A DNA stretch of 64,000 bases from Mrakia gelida. Taxonomy: Eukaryota; Basidiomycota; Tremellomycetes; Cystofilobasidiales; Mrakiaceae. Within the stretch, counting starts at the first letter, position 1. Each line of letters begins with the position of its first letter. The position numbers were made by a program, and so were the translations under genes. Location: the NCBI GenBank assembly GCA_024345305.1, contig BRON01000002.1, positions 248,001 to 312,000 on the forward strand, in the 5' to 3' direction. Shown piece by piece: positions 22,416 through 32,911 of the stretch. The notes beneath the pieces were generated by a model, which searched no databases, was not told the origin of the DNA, and saw only the letters and a list, made by a program, of their open reading frames with translations.

Positions 22416-25400
22416 ATGCTGTCTCTCAGATCTTCCCCTCGTCTTCAACGGACACCCTCATCCTTCCCTTCCTCTTCGAACCTCAACACCGTCTCCTCCT
22501 CCTCCTCTTCGCTCCTCGTCATCTCTCGGCGTCCACGACCTTCCTCCTCCTCCTCCTCGCGAGCGTTCACCTCTTCCTCCTGCCGCTCTCGAGACGGCCC
22601 TCCTTCCTCTTCTCGTCCAGGAGACTTCTCGGATCTCCCCTCCTCCAGTCGACCGGCTCTCACCTGGCGAAACGTCCCTTCTACCTCCTCTCCCCCTTCT
22701 TCTTCTCCATCGTTCGACCCAACCACCAAATCTCGTCCCTCCCTCACCGTCCCTCGCTACCCAACCAACGACTCACCCTCCCTTCAACGAGACCCAGTTC
22801 GACCAGCCTACACCCAATCAGACCGTCCCCGAAACTCTCAACACGTCCTCTCGCACCTCTTCGCTCAACCAAAGAAACCCTGGACAGGCTCACCCTCCTC
22901 TTCGTCCAAATCTCAAGACCCACCTCGTCTGAGCTGGAAGAACCCCTCCACTCCTTCCTACAACAAAAACTCCTCCTCCGGATCATCATCCAACAACAAG
23001 AACCTAGGCTTCGTCCGACCGTCCTTCACTCCCGCCAAACCTCGTCCTACCTGGGGAGCAGGTCCTCAGAACATCACCAACAGTTCGACCACCAACGTCG
23101 GAGCAGGAGGATGGTCTTCCTCTCCCAAACCCTCTTCCTCTTCCTCCTCCCGTTCCAACCCCCCAACCCCAAGTTCCTGGCGATCCCCTCCCCCCACCAC
23201 CATCCCCACCACCGACCTCAACCTTGAAGACGACGACTTCGGTCTCGTCGGCGGAGCAGGTCTTCCCCCCTCCCCTTACACCAACGACCACCAATCGTCC
23301 GATCGTCCCTCCGCCGCCTTACCATCCACCTTCGTTCCCCTGTCAACGTACGGGAAACCCAAACCGAAGCCGAAGCCTGACGAGAGTTACAACAAGCAGA
23401 AGGATCGGAGGGGAGGGCCGCTGAGGACCAAGGGGGCGCAGGAGGGGGATGAGTTTGAGGAGGAGGGGGCGGATTGGTGGGAGGGGAGGAAGACGACTAG
23501 GAATGCGGTGAGATCGAAGGAGAAGGAGAGGACGGAGGTGTTCATACCGAATACGATTTCGGTGGATCGCTTGGCGGTTGCGTTGGGGGTTAGGATGCGT
23601 GAGTCCGATTTGAGTCGCGTTTCGCTCGTCGCGTGTCGGTTTTCTGAGAAGGGTTGGGGCTCGGAGTCGTAGTCGCTGACTGTGGTTTCTTGTACTTGGC
23701 TCTTTGGTGGATTGACAGGTCGACTTCAACTCGTGATGGTCAAGAACGGGCTGGTGCATAACGATCCGAATCACAGTTCGTCTCGTCCCTCTCCCCTCGC
23801 TTTCTTTCCCTTCGCTCGCTTTCGCGTTCAACAAATCCACGGTCAGAGGAGAACAGTCCTAACATTTGATTCGCTTCGGTGTTTGTCTCTCGAACAGTCC
23901 TCAGCTCGGAAGACGCTTCGATCGTAGCGGAGGACATGGGGTTCGACGCGAAGGTCGACGTCGAGAAGTCGTTCGATATCTACGCTGCGTGAGTCCGTTT
24001 CTCGCTCCGTAACCCATTCCAGTACCTTTTGGAAGGCTCTTGCTGACTAGGCTGGCTCGACCTTCACGCTCGCAGACCGATTCCTGCCGACATGAGCTCG
24101 TTCCCTCTTCGTCCGCCAATGTGAGTCGACGCTCTCTTCTCATCGCTGCCTCTTTTTTCGTTCGCGCTCGCTGACCTTCTCTTCATTTCGTTTCATCTTT
24201 TCAGCGTCACCATCATGGTCAGTACTCCTTCTCGAACCCTCAAACTCTTCGCCTCGCGATCTCTTCTCCATCCTCGCTCGTCCTGACGCGTCTCTCCTCC
24301 TTTCCCTCTCCTCCCTCCAGGGTCACGTCGACCACGGCAAAACCACCCTCCTCGACACCCTCCGAAAAGCCTCCGTCGCCAAAGGAGAAGCCGGAGGAAT
24401 CACCCAACACATCGGAGCCTTCTCCGTCTCCGTCCCACCCTCCGATCCCAACTCCTCCCTTCCTCGAACGATCTGCTTCCTCGACACCCCAGGCCACGCA
24501 GCCTTCACTGCCATGCGAGCTCGAGGAGCTCAGGTGACGGATATCATCATTCTCGTGGTGGCAGCGGACGATGGAGTGATGCCTCAGAGTAGGGAGGTCA
24601 TCAAGCTCGTGGAGGAGACGCCCAACGTTCAGCTCGTCGTCGCCATCAACAAGGTTGATAAGCATCAGGCTAATGTGGTTCGTAAAGCTTCTTTCCCTTC
24701 TCGTTTCGTCGAGAACAAAGTCACGATGGCTGACCATCTTCCCTCGCTTTCTGTTTCGATACTACAGGAGAAGATCAAGAACGGTCTCGCCACCGCTGGA
24801 GTGATTCTCGAGGACTTGGGAGGAGAGGTCCCTTCCGTTGAAGTTTCTGGTCTCACCGGTTTGGGACTCGACACCCTCATGGAAACGGTCTCGACGCTCG
24901 CTGAGGTAGCTGAACTTCGTGCTGAGGTCGACATGCCAGCGGAGGGTTACGTGCTTGAGTCGCAGATTGAACGAGGAAGAGGGTGAGTTCTTTCGACGCG
25001 TCTCGCTCGCGTTTCGTTCGCTCCTTCCTTCCTCGAAACTGACCTCCTCCTCCTCCTTTTTGCTTCGCGTGCGTGTGTAGAATCGTCGCCACCTGCCTCA
25101 TCGTCCGAGGAACTCTCAAACCAGGCGCCCTCCTCATCGCCGGAACCTCAACCTGCAAAGTCCGAACCCTCACCGACGACAAAGGCAAAGCCGTCAAATC
25201 CGCCCTCCCAGGCTTCCCCGTCGTCGTCACAGGATGGAAGGAAGTCCCCTCCGCCGGGGACGAGATCCTCACCGCACCCAACGAATACGATCTCGCTCGA
25301 GCCGTCAAGAACCGTGAACGGCAGATCGAGTTCAGGAAACAGATCGCTTCGCTGGACGAGATGAACGAGAAGAGACGGGTCGCGGCTGAGCTGCATGCGG

Positions 25401-26484
25401 CTACGGCTGAGGCGGAGAAGGCGGAGAAGGCGGCGAGGAAGAACGCGTATAAGATGGGGGTGAAGCAGGATCCGAGACCTTGGACGGGTCCGAATCAGAA
25501 GAAGGAGGGGGAGGAGGGGGAGGGGGCGAAGACGAAGGAGTTGAGGTTGTTTGTGAAGGGGGATGTGAGTGGGTCGGTCGAGGCGGTGGTGGAGACGTTG
25601 AAGACGATTGGGAACGAGGAGGCCAAGGTCGTGATCGTTGGGTCGGCGGTGGGAGATGTGTCGAGGGGTGATGTCGCGTTCGCTGAGGCTGCTGGAGGTG
25701 AGTCTCCGCGCTCTTGCCTTCCTCTCGAGTCTCGCTCTCCCTTCCTAACCTCTCCCTCCTCTCCTCCCTTTCGTTCGTTCGCACCAGCCACCATCATCGG
25801 CTTCTCCGTCAAAGCAGACCGTCAAGTCGCTGGCGCCGCCGGAGCAGCCAAAGTCCCCGTCCTCCTCGAGAACGTCATCTACCGACTCGTCGAACAGGTC
25901 ATCTCTCGAACCGAGGATCTCCTCGAACCCATCGTCGAGTTCCAGGTGCTCGGAGAAGCGGCGGTCCAGGAACTGTTCGATATCAACGTCCCAGGGAAGA
26001 AGAACCTCAAGGTCGCCGGATGCAGAGTCTTCAACGGAACGATCGACAAGAAGGACACTGTCAGGGTGATGAGGAATGGGGAGGAGGTTTACTCGGGTGA
26101 GTCCTCCTGTCGCTTAATCTGTTTGCTTCGTTTCGAGGGGAGGGAGGAGGGTGTTTGGCGAGAACGAATGAGGAACCGACGACGAACGAAAGCTGACCTC
26201 GACGCGTTACTTTTTCTCTCTCTTCTCAGGAACGATCGACACCCTCAAGAGGGTCAAGGCCGACGTGACGGAGGTCGGAAAGGGAGTAGAGTGTGGTATG
26301 AACCTTCACGGGTTCACGGAACTGGCGGAGGGGGATACCATTCAGGTAAGTCGCGTCCTTTCCTCTTGCTTCGTTCGACGCGTCTCCCGTTTCGTCTTCG
26401 CTCGTTCGTTCGTTCGTTCGCTGACTTCCTCTCTCCCTCTTCATCCAGACCGTCAAACGATTGGAGATCAAGCGGAAGTTATGA
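22416..26484 (+). CDS. IFM1: Mitochondrial translation initiation factor IF-2
   Basis: Translational GTPase that places initiator tRNA on the mitochondrial small subunit. A long Ser/Pro/Arg-rich N-terminus beginning [16 protein letters not shown] fits a mitochondrial targeting sequence followed by disorder. The conserved part begins [18 protein letters not shown]. The G domain has [11 protein letters not shown] (G1), ITQHIGAF (G2), [17 protein letters not shown] (G3), INKVDK (G4) and SGLTG (G5). Domain II is [17 protein letters not shown]; the acidic/basic linker (KKEGEEGEG) precedes [15 protein letters not shown]; the C-terminal domain includes [16 protein letters not shown] and [19 protein letters not shown]. 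It ends at TGA 26482-26484. About eight introns. The donor at 24678 is GTTCGT. Confidence 0.95.
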
Positions 26485-26819
26485 TCAGATGCTTTGCCTT
26501 CGTTCGGATCACCTCCCAGTTCCAGTCCGCTCTCGCAAACCCTCCCTCCCTCCCTCAGCCTCGAGATCAATCCGTTCCTCGTGCCTTGGTCGCGTTGTCG
26601 AGGAAACCTCAAGACGATGGAGGACAAGATGAACGAGAGTAGTATAGGGGAGGGGAGGGAGCGGTGATTGGGTGAAGGAAAGAGAGCTAACGAAGAATAT
26701 TTCGATCTCGTCTTCGGTGACGAGGTCTGGGCGACGCGAGGAGAAAAAGGGCTCAAAGGAGGTTCGTTCGAGTTTCCTTCTAACCACATCCCTCTCTCTC
26801 TCTTCTTCGAAACATAACT
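26485..26819. other. Intergenic spacer, 335 bp
   Basis: 3' end of IFM1 and leader of the next gene, whose last 50 bp are CT-rich. Nothing else seen. Confidence 0.4.
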
Positions 26820-27984
26820 ATGTGCCCTCAACCTCCTTCTCTTATCTTCCCCCTCGGAGACGACGTCGCTGCCCCTTCAACTCCTTACGACTCCTCGACT
26901 CCCTCGCTCCTTGGATTGTACCTTGTCCACGGAGGACCCGTCCCCATCCCTCCTCCTCCTCCCTCCTCGCTCTTCCCTCCCTGCCCTCGATGCCCTCTCG
27001 AGTGCTCCTTCGACGAGATCAACCTCCCCGAGTTCTTCTGCCCTCACAGGCATCAGGTCGCCTTCCCATACGTCAACAGTGAGTCGACCTCTCCTCCCTT
27101 CGACCCGACCTTCGGCTCCCAAAGGGACGAACGCCTCTTCTCGTTTTGCCTTTGCTTTTCTTTGCTGACGACGACCTTTGTTCTTCTTCGTTCTTTGTCG
27201 ACTACAGAGAAGGGAGCCAAGATCGTTCACCTCAAGGAGGAAATCTGGAGCTGCTTTGGATGCAGAGGTCCTCTTCGACTTCGAGCTCGCACTCCTCTCG
27301 ACCTCATCGCTCACGTCGAGGGCTGCTTAGACGCCAACAAGATCTTGGAGGAGAGGAGGAGGAAGAAGAAGGCTGTTCGAGACGTGGGGGTCTCTGGGAT
27401 TACTGGTGGGGAGGTGGAGGAGGACGAGGAGAAGGGGGAGGAAGAGGAAGAAGAGGAGGAGGAGGGGACGACGGGAGGAGGCGAGCTCGCACCAGCCGGA
27501 ACTCCAACGTGAGCTCGATCCCTCCCCTCTTTTCCTCCCTAGCTTCAGGAACTGACTGTCTCTCTTTATGGTTCTCTCAACCAGTGCCTCGGACTCGATC
27601 TCTTTCGACCTCAACGGAGAGACCCTTACCTTCACCGCCGCCGAGATCGCTCTCTTCTCGAACGTCACCCTCCTCCCTCTGCCAGCTCTCTCTCCTTCCA
27701 CCTCGACCACCTCCGTCTCTTCGTCTCCCTCCACCAGCTCGGACGCCCCCTTCCTCTTGACTCCCATCGACTCTCACCAGTCCATCAACGTCTCGTACTT
27801 TACGGACATTCTCGCTCTCGTCGACCCTGATCACAATCAGTCGGACGAGGACGAGGTCGAGGTCGAGGAGACGAAGTTCGCATGGGTTGAGGAGGAGGAG
27901 GGGAAGAAGGAGGAGGAAGAGGAGGAGTGGGGATTCGCGTGGTTGGGTCTCTGGTGGTCGATGGTCGAGGACCAGTACAAGTAG
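26820..27984 (+). CDS. Unknown Cys-rich, acidic protein
   Basis: Not recognised. Three exons can be read. The first (MCPQPPSLIFPLGDDV) has a run of prolines (PVPIPPPPPSS) and cysteines in CPRCPLECSFDE and EFFCPHRH. The second has WSCFGCRGPL and, about 25 residues on, LIAHVEGCLD, so a Cys2-His-Cys metal-binding site is possible. A strongly acidic block (EEDEEKGEEEEEEEEE) ends exon 2. The last exon reads SDSISFDLNGETLTFTAAEI, then a Ser/Thr-rich stretch, and closes with acidic and Trp-rich WGFAWLGLWWSMVEDQYK and TAG at 27984. No signal peptide or membrane helix is evident. The Cys pairs suggest zinc binding; anything beyond that would be guesswork. Confidence 0.6.
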
Positions 27985-28510
27985 GGAGGGAAAAGGTTCG
28001 TCGTTTCGCTTTTGAGCTCGTCGCGCGCGTCCGTCGTCTTCTTTTCGCCAACTCGGGAGCTGACTGTCCTCGCTATCGCCTCTTATCGCTTCACAGAGCT
28101 TGGGGACTTATCTCTCTACTCTCTACTCTACTCGCTCTTGGCTGGATTGTTGGGTTAGGTGATGCTGGTGCTGCTGCTGGGTCTCGGTTGCTTGTTGTTC
28201 GTTTTGTGCTTGTATTTACGTTCTTTCACGAAGGGGTTCGGGGTTTCGCTTTATCGTAAAGTTGTGCCTACACTAGATTCATCCCCTTCTACCTCCAAGA
28301 TACGAATCAAACCCAGAAGGGGGAAGGAATAACGAGCGAGACGAAAAGAGAACGAGACCTCGACGCGTCGCGAGAGAACGAGTGTTCCGAGCAATAAGGA
28401 CTCTAGGTGTCTCTCGTAACGAGTTTGTAAAACGTAGCGTTTTCGGAGTCAAAAAGACGAAAGGCAGAATTTCCCAGAGGGGTCATAACGACCCAAAAGA
28501 GGAACGTAAA
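27985..28510. other. 3' flank and spacer before the non-coding repeat array
   Basis: An intron-like segment follows the stop codon (CTGAC at about 28060, CAG at about 28096), perhaps a 3' UTR intron. An 8-bp inverted repeat, CCCCTTCT at 28283-28290 and AGAAGGGG at 28315-28322, could fold. A GACGCGTC lies at 28362-28369. No protein gene seen. Confidence 0.4.
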
Positions 28511-28707
28511 TCAGTAGGGGCTTAGTCTAGGTCGTAGACTCGGTACCCTGAGGGTGAGATCCCCCAAGACAGTGCATCGGGCGCAGGACGCTTTGGTCAC
28601 TGGTTCGGCCCTCCCACTTGGCTGGTTCCAGGTGGGAGGAGGGTTCAGAAAGAAGAGTCGCGCATCGATACCCACATCGAGCGAGACAAACTGGGTCTGT
28701 TCTTTTG
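28511..28707 (+). ncRNA. Candidate Pol III RNA, copy 1
   Basis: Order of elements: an A-box-like GGTACCCTGAGGG (28542-28554), a B-box-like GGTTCGGCCC (28602-28611) preceded by GGTCACT, then a hairpin (12-bp arms 28610-28621 and 28628-28639, with one G-T wobble and a 6-nt loop). Next is a 3' part shared with copy 2 (GAAGAGT; CGATACCCACATCGAG; GACAAACTG) and a TTTT stretch at 28703-28706 that could stop RNA polymerase III. The B-box neighbourhood resembles a tRNA T-arm, but no full tRNA folds. It may be a tRNA-derived SINE or an undescribed small RNA gene. Transcription is inferred, not shown. Confidence 0.45.
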
Positions 28708-28816
28708 TCGCTCGGTCCATGCTCCCCAGTCTATTGAGTCCTTACGTACGGTGTTCTACTGCACTCTTTGACCTCCAGAATTTCGGGGGGGTGGAACGCT
28801 GAACGTGAGCATCGAT

Positions 28817-28840
28817 CGCCCGTTGGAACTCAAACGGGCG
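28817..28840. repeat. Perfect 8-bp stem-loop
   Basis: CGCCCGTT at 28817-28824 pairs with AACGGGCG at 28833-28840 across an 8-nt loop. It lies between copies 1 and 2. A related GGTTGGAATCTCAACGG sits at the matching place after copy 2 (about 29315). Confidence 0.5.
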
Positions 28841-29012
28841 CACTGAAATCACGACGCGTCTTTCTCGCGCGACCGCTTTCCCTCGCTCTCTTCGAGTCTC
28901 AACTCGACTGACCGTAGATGGAAGAACCTGGCAAACGAGTGCTGGTGAGCAGAGACACGGGCAGTCCACGATTTCTGGGAGAGATCGTAAGAATCCGAAG
29001 ACGAAAGAGGAA

Positions 29013-29206
29013 TCAGTGGGCGGTTAGTCTAAGTCGTAGCTAGGTAGCCTGTGGGTGAGATCCCTCAAAATGGTAAGCCCAAGTGCTAGACACGAAGGTC
29101 GCCGATTCGACCCTTCTCCTGAGAGTTTCGTGAGAAGGATGGCGTGGAAAGAAGAGTTGAGTGTCGATACCCACATCGAGCTCGACAAACTGATTCTGCT
29201 CTTTTG
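29013..29206 (+). ncRNA. Candidate Pol III RNA, copy 2
   Basis: The same order as copy 1: a TTAGTCTAAGTCGTAG leader, A-box-like TAGCCTGTGGG (29045-29055), GGTCGCC followed by a good B-box match GATTCGACCC (29104-29113). The hairpin at the same place is made of different bases (CCTTCTC 29112-29118 with GAGAAGG 29132-29138). Then GAAGAGT, CGATACCCACATCGAG, GACAAACTG, and TTTT at 29202-29205. The A-box to B-box start distance is 59 nt, wider than an ordinary tRNA. Confidence 0.45.
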
Positions 29207-29647
29207 CTACCGTTTCGAAAGTTTGTTTCCCCTCTGAGGTCAGTACGCTACCGAGAAGTCCTTTCCGGACACCCTCCGACTCAGAAAAAGAGCGGAAGGA
29301 CGCGGAAAGGGGGTCGGTTGGAATCTCAACGGCCGAAGATCTCGACGCGTCGACCTTTGCGCCCGTCAAGTCTTCATTCGCCTGCTCGCTTCCGTTCCAC
29401 CGTCGCCTCGACGGTCGGGTCGTGGAGGGGTCTTACAGAGGTCAACGATGCTCCAGAACTCAGCCTAGAGGAAATCGAATCAAGCTCTGAACGAGAGATC
29501 CAAAACTCGACGAGCGAACGCGTCGATCCGCGTGAAAAGAGCTCAGACAGACGTTCCATGGGTCAAATGGAACCAAAACGAAGCAGAAGCTTCGACTTCG
29601 TTCTGAGGGTCAAAACGACTTGCCTGGAAAAACGAATAGGAGGCGTC

Positions 29648-29836
29648 TGGTGTCGCTTCAGATAGCCTAAGGTGGAATCCCTTAAAAAACGAACTTAATG
29701 CCTACTGTAGAGCGTTAGGTCGCTGTTTTGACCCTGACCTTTGGTGCTGGCTCGCCAGATCAGGAAGGGTGCAGAACGAAGAGTCAGTGAAAGGTACCCA
29801 CACCGGAAGCTCGAAACCCTGGTCTGCTTTCTTTTG
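29648..29836 (+). ncRNA. Candidate Pol III RNA, copy 3
   Basis: Most diverged copy. It has A-box-like TAGCCTAAGG (29663-29672), GGTCGCT and a weak B-box GTTTTGACCC (29725-29734), then a third version of the hairpin (CCTGA 29733-29737 with TCAGG 29760-29764, plus inner CTGG/CCAG). It continues GAAGAGTC, GGTACCCACACCGG, AAACCCTGGTCTG, and TTTT at 29832-29835. The weak B-box may mean this copy is no longer active. Confidence 0.4.
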
Positions 29837-30239
29837 TCTCGTTTTTCTTGATTCGCTGTCCCTTCCCTCTTCTTCTTCTTCTTTTCTCTCCGAGTGAATT
29901 TTGAGCGAGAGATGGAGAGAGAAGGTCGGAGCTCGGCAGGTCGGACAGAACGTGAGCCGTTCTCAGTCCAGATTGTAACGACGCGGAATGAGACGAAAGC
30001 GCCCGACGCGTCGAGCTCATGATCCGGTGCTCGTTCTCTTTCTCCTCTTCCTTTCTTCGCTCTCTCCCGGAATGAAGCGCAAAGAGCTACATGATTAAGT
30101 TATATAGAAGTATTAAGTAAGAGTACCGAAACCGAAAGAAACACACACGCTCGAGCGCAAGCACCCGACGGAAAACAAAAACGCGAAAAGCCAAAGCCAG
30201 ATCTCAGATCTCTCCCTCCCTTCGCTTCGTCTCCCACCC
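29837..30239. other. Spacer between repeat array and LCB1 3' end
   Basis: CT-rich stretch at 29860-29890, then a GACGCGTC at 30005-30012. AT-richer sequence at 30090-30120 (ATATAGAAGTATTAAG) probably belongs to the LCB1 3' UTR and polyadenylation region. No gene seen. Confidence 0.4.
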
Positions 30240-32743
30240 TCATTTCCTCTTCGCACTCGCTCCCAACACCTTCACAAGCGCCTGCTTCACCCCCTGCACA
30301 GCCTTCTCCACCTCCTTCTTCGTCAACCCACTCGTCAACGCCAACTTAATACTCGGTCTCGCTTCAAACGTCTCCTGTCCTCTCAACCTCCTCGCCCGCG
30401 TAATCATCACTCCACTACTCTGCAAGCACTCCTCCACCACGTCCTGGAGGAGTCTCTCCTGAGCTAGGATGCCAGCCTGGTCGACGGGGTCGGGGAAGGG
30501 AGGGTTGGCGAGTTGGATGTGGATCAAGGGGGAGAGAGGGTCGGAGGGGATGTGGATGAGGTGGTCGAGTTTGTCGAGGATGGAACGGGCGATGCGGGTG
30601 TTTTCTTGGAGGGAGAGGAAGATGGAAGGGGTGGAGGAGAGGAGGTACATCCCTGCGGAGGCGGTGGTGGCGAGCATGGCGGGGAGGGCGGCGGAGAAGA
30701 CGAAGGTTGCTGAGTTGATGCGCTGGAAGGGACGAGGAGAGGTGTGGTTGGGAGGGAAGGGGAAGAGAAGGAGGGAGAGAAGGGAGGAGGAGAGTCAGGT
30801 CGAGGTCGCGAGGGGGAGAAAGAGGGAGGACGGGAGGCGCGACGAGGACGCGAAGCCTCGTCGACCTGCTCGATGGAAGGAATGCCCAAGCAGAGGAAGA
30901 GGATGGGAGAAAGAATGCTTACCTGATGCTCAGTAACAACCAAACTTCCAGAACAGAATCCTCCTCCGGCGTTGAGACCTCGAGCCATGGATCCAACGAG
31001 CATGTCAACCTCGGTGGCCTGATTGGAGTCGAGCGGGACGAGTGAGCGAGGAGGATGCGGAGGACGAGAAACGACGAGGGGAGTTCGAGAAGACGAGTGA
31101 GTAGTAGGAGGGATACAGGAGGTGAGAGAGTCAGTGAAGAGATCGAGAGGCAGAGCAGAGCTCGAGAGAAGGGGAAAGGGAGGAAGTGCGAGAGTAGGGA
31201 CGGATCGCGACGACTCACAGGAACTCCCGAGAACTCAGTCAATCCTCGTCCAGTAGCGCCGATGACTCCAAAGGACATGCTCTCATCCAGGATGAGTCGG
31301 AACTTGTACTTCCTCTTGAGCTCGACCTGGGAAAGGTGAAAAAACAACGCGCGTGTGAGCCTCTCGTCCGTCCTCGTCTTCCCTCCCTCCCTCCCTACCT
31401 CCCACCGCCAACCACCCGCCCCGCCGCCCACCCACCCTCCAAAACACAGACAGAAGGGCTCCGTTCCACTCACCAACTTCTCCAAATCACTAATAAACCC
31501 ATCATTCTCAAACATCCCTTCCGTGACAATGAACCTCCTAGTCAACTTCCCTCCCTTCCTCTTCGCCTCCCTCGTCACACTCTCCAACACCGCCTCGAGG
31601 GAACTCATATCCCCATGATCGTACCACTTGATCGTCGACCTCGAGATCTGCAGTCCCTTCTGGATAGCAAAGTTGCACAAGCGGTCGGCGACGATGATGT
31701 CTCCTCGTTTGGCGAAGGAAGGGATGACGGAGGAGATGGTGGAGAAGTCTTGGGCGTAGATGATGGTGGAAGGGGTTTGGAGGAAGGCGGAGATGTTGGC
31801 TTCGAGGGCTCGGTGGACGTCTGTTGCGAAGCGGAAAAAGCGAGGAGGACGGGGAGGGGTGGGGGGGGGGCGTAAGAAAACGAGACGCGCGGCGGCGGGA
31901 AGGGGTCGGAAGGAGAAGGGAAGGAGACGTTGAAGCTCACCAATCGTTCCGTAGAACCCAGGAGGACCACAGGTCCCGACTCCATAGACCTTGAGAGTCT
32001 CCAAAGCTGTCTCCTTCATCTTCTCGTTCTCTGCGAGACCTGTGAAGTTGTAGGAAGCGAGGTTGATGACTGTCTTGTTCGGGTTCGAGGCGAGTTTGAC
32101 TCGAGGTCCGACGGGTCCTAGGATGATGGGGAGAGAGGAGAGGAGTTGGTTGTCGACGGAGGATTCGGGGACGGAGGCGACGAGAGGGTCCGGAGTCCAG
32201 TCCGCGACAAGTTCGTCGATTTCCTGGAGGGGAGGAAGACAAAGGAGGAGTCAGCCTGGCTGGGAGGGAGGAGGTTCGAGGGCGAGGTCGCCTTGGGGGG
32301 AGAGCTCGTGAAGGAGGAGGGCGAGCTGGACGAGAGCTACGAGAACATGTCGAGGAATAGTGTGCTCACCTTCTCTGATAGGTCTACGAAGTTCTTTGCG
32401 CTTCGATCTGTCCTCGTCCTCCTTGAGAGGATGGTGAAGAGAGCAAACAGTCCGAGCGCGATTTCGAGCAGAGTTCGGTAGGGATCGTTCTGGTGAGAGT
32501 TCTTCACATATCGGACGAGGATGGCAGATCCAGGGAGTCTGTGAAGATGGAGGAGACGAGTCAGACGATAAGCGAGGAGGAAGAAGGAGGGAGGGAAGCA
32601 GGGGGGAGAGAGGGAGGAGGAGGAGGGACTGACGACCAGAAGGTGTTCTCAGCGAAGGCGAGGGAGAGGGAGAGGAAATCGAAGACGGCTTGGAACGGGG
32701 GTGCTGTAGCCTCGAGCGTCGAGTTGAGAAGAGTCGAGTTCAT
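30240..32743 (-). CDS. LCB1: Serine palmitoyltransferase subunit 1
   Basis: Subunit of the ER enzyme that condenses L-serine and palmitoyl-CoA, the first step of sphingolipid synthesis. It starts MNSTLLNSTLEATAPPFQAV, followed by a short lumenal/helical N-terminus and RYVKNSHQNDPYRT-like sequence from the next exon. The fold-type I core shows NLASYNFTGLAENE, YGVGTCGPPGFYGTID, IVADRLCNFAIQKGLQISRS, IVTEGMFENDGFISDL, and ILDESMSFGVIGATGRGL. In LCB1 the PLP lysine of LCB2 is absent; here the equivalent region reads MLVGSMARGLNAGGGFCSGS, as expected for LCB1. The C-terminus is SGLTKKEVEKAVQGVKQALV, ending KRK and TGA at 30240. About seven introns. Its start codon is only 168 bp from that of the divergent ubiquitin protease gene. 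Confidence 0.93.
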
Positions 32744-32911
32744 CCCTTTCTTCGATTGTCGACGGTTGAGGTCAAGCGAGGGAGGGGGAGGGGAGGAGGA
32801 CGTCGACGTCTTTCGGCTGTCCTCCGCCCAGCGCTCGATCCTCCCAAACGACGACAACCTCGACAAACTCGCTCCCTCCCCTTCTTCCTGTTCTCGTTCC
32901 CCCGCTCTTCT
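32744..32911. promoter_or_regulatory. Short divergent promoter LCB1/UBP
   Basis: Only 168 bp lie between the two outward start codons, the shortest divergent gap in the window, so the two transcripts probably share or overlap control elements. CT-rich on the UBP side (32870-32905). No factor site recognised. Confidence 0.5.

Larger units (their letters stand above)
28340..30012. repeat. Degenerate tandem array of ~0.5-0.65 kb non-coding units
   Basis: Three related segments, starting at about 28511, 29013 and 29648, repeat in the same orientation at intervals of about 502 and 635 bp. Each ends in a CTTTTG tract and is followed 139-170 bp later by a GACGCGTC palindrome (28853, 29344, 30005). 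A further palindrome at 28362 precedes the first unit; the spacings 28362-28853-29344 are both 491 bp. Units 1 and 2 are clearly alignable by eye; unit 3 is more diverged. No reading frame is conserved between units. Confidence 0.6.

Noticed and set aside
25401..25812. Minus-strand Pro/Ser-rich frames opposite IFM1
   Set aside because: Complement of the Glu/Lys-rich linker of IF2; no independent support.
28511..29836. Reading the three repeat units as ordinary tRNA genes
   Set aside because: The B-box neighbourhood is tRNA-like, but no 7-bp acceptor stem or anticodon arm folds, and the A to B distance is too long in all three.
30469..31875. Several plus-strand frames of 90-180 codons opposite LCB1
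   Set aside because: Low-complexity Gly/Arg/Glu shadows of the LCB1 exons.
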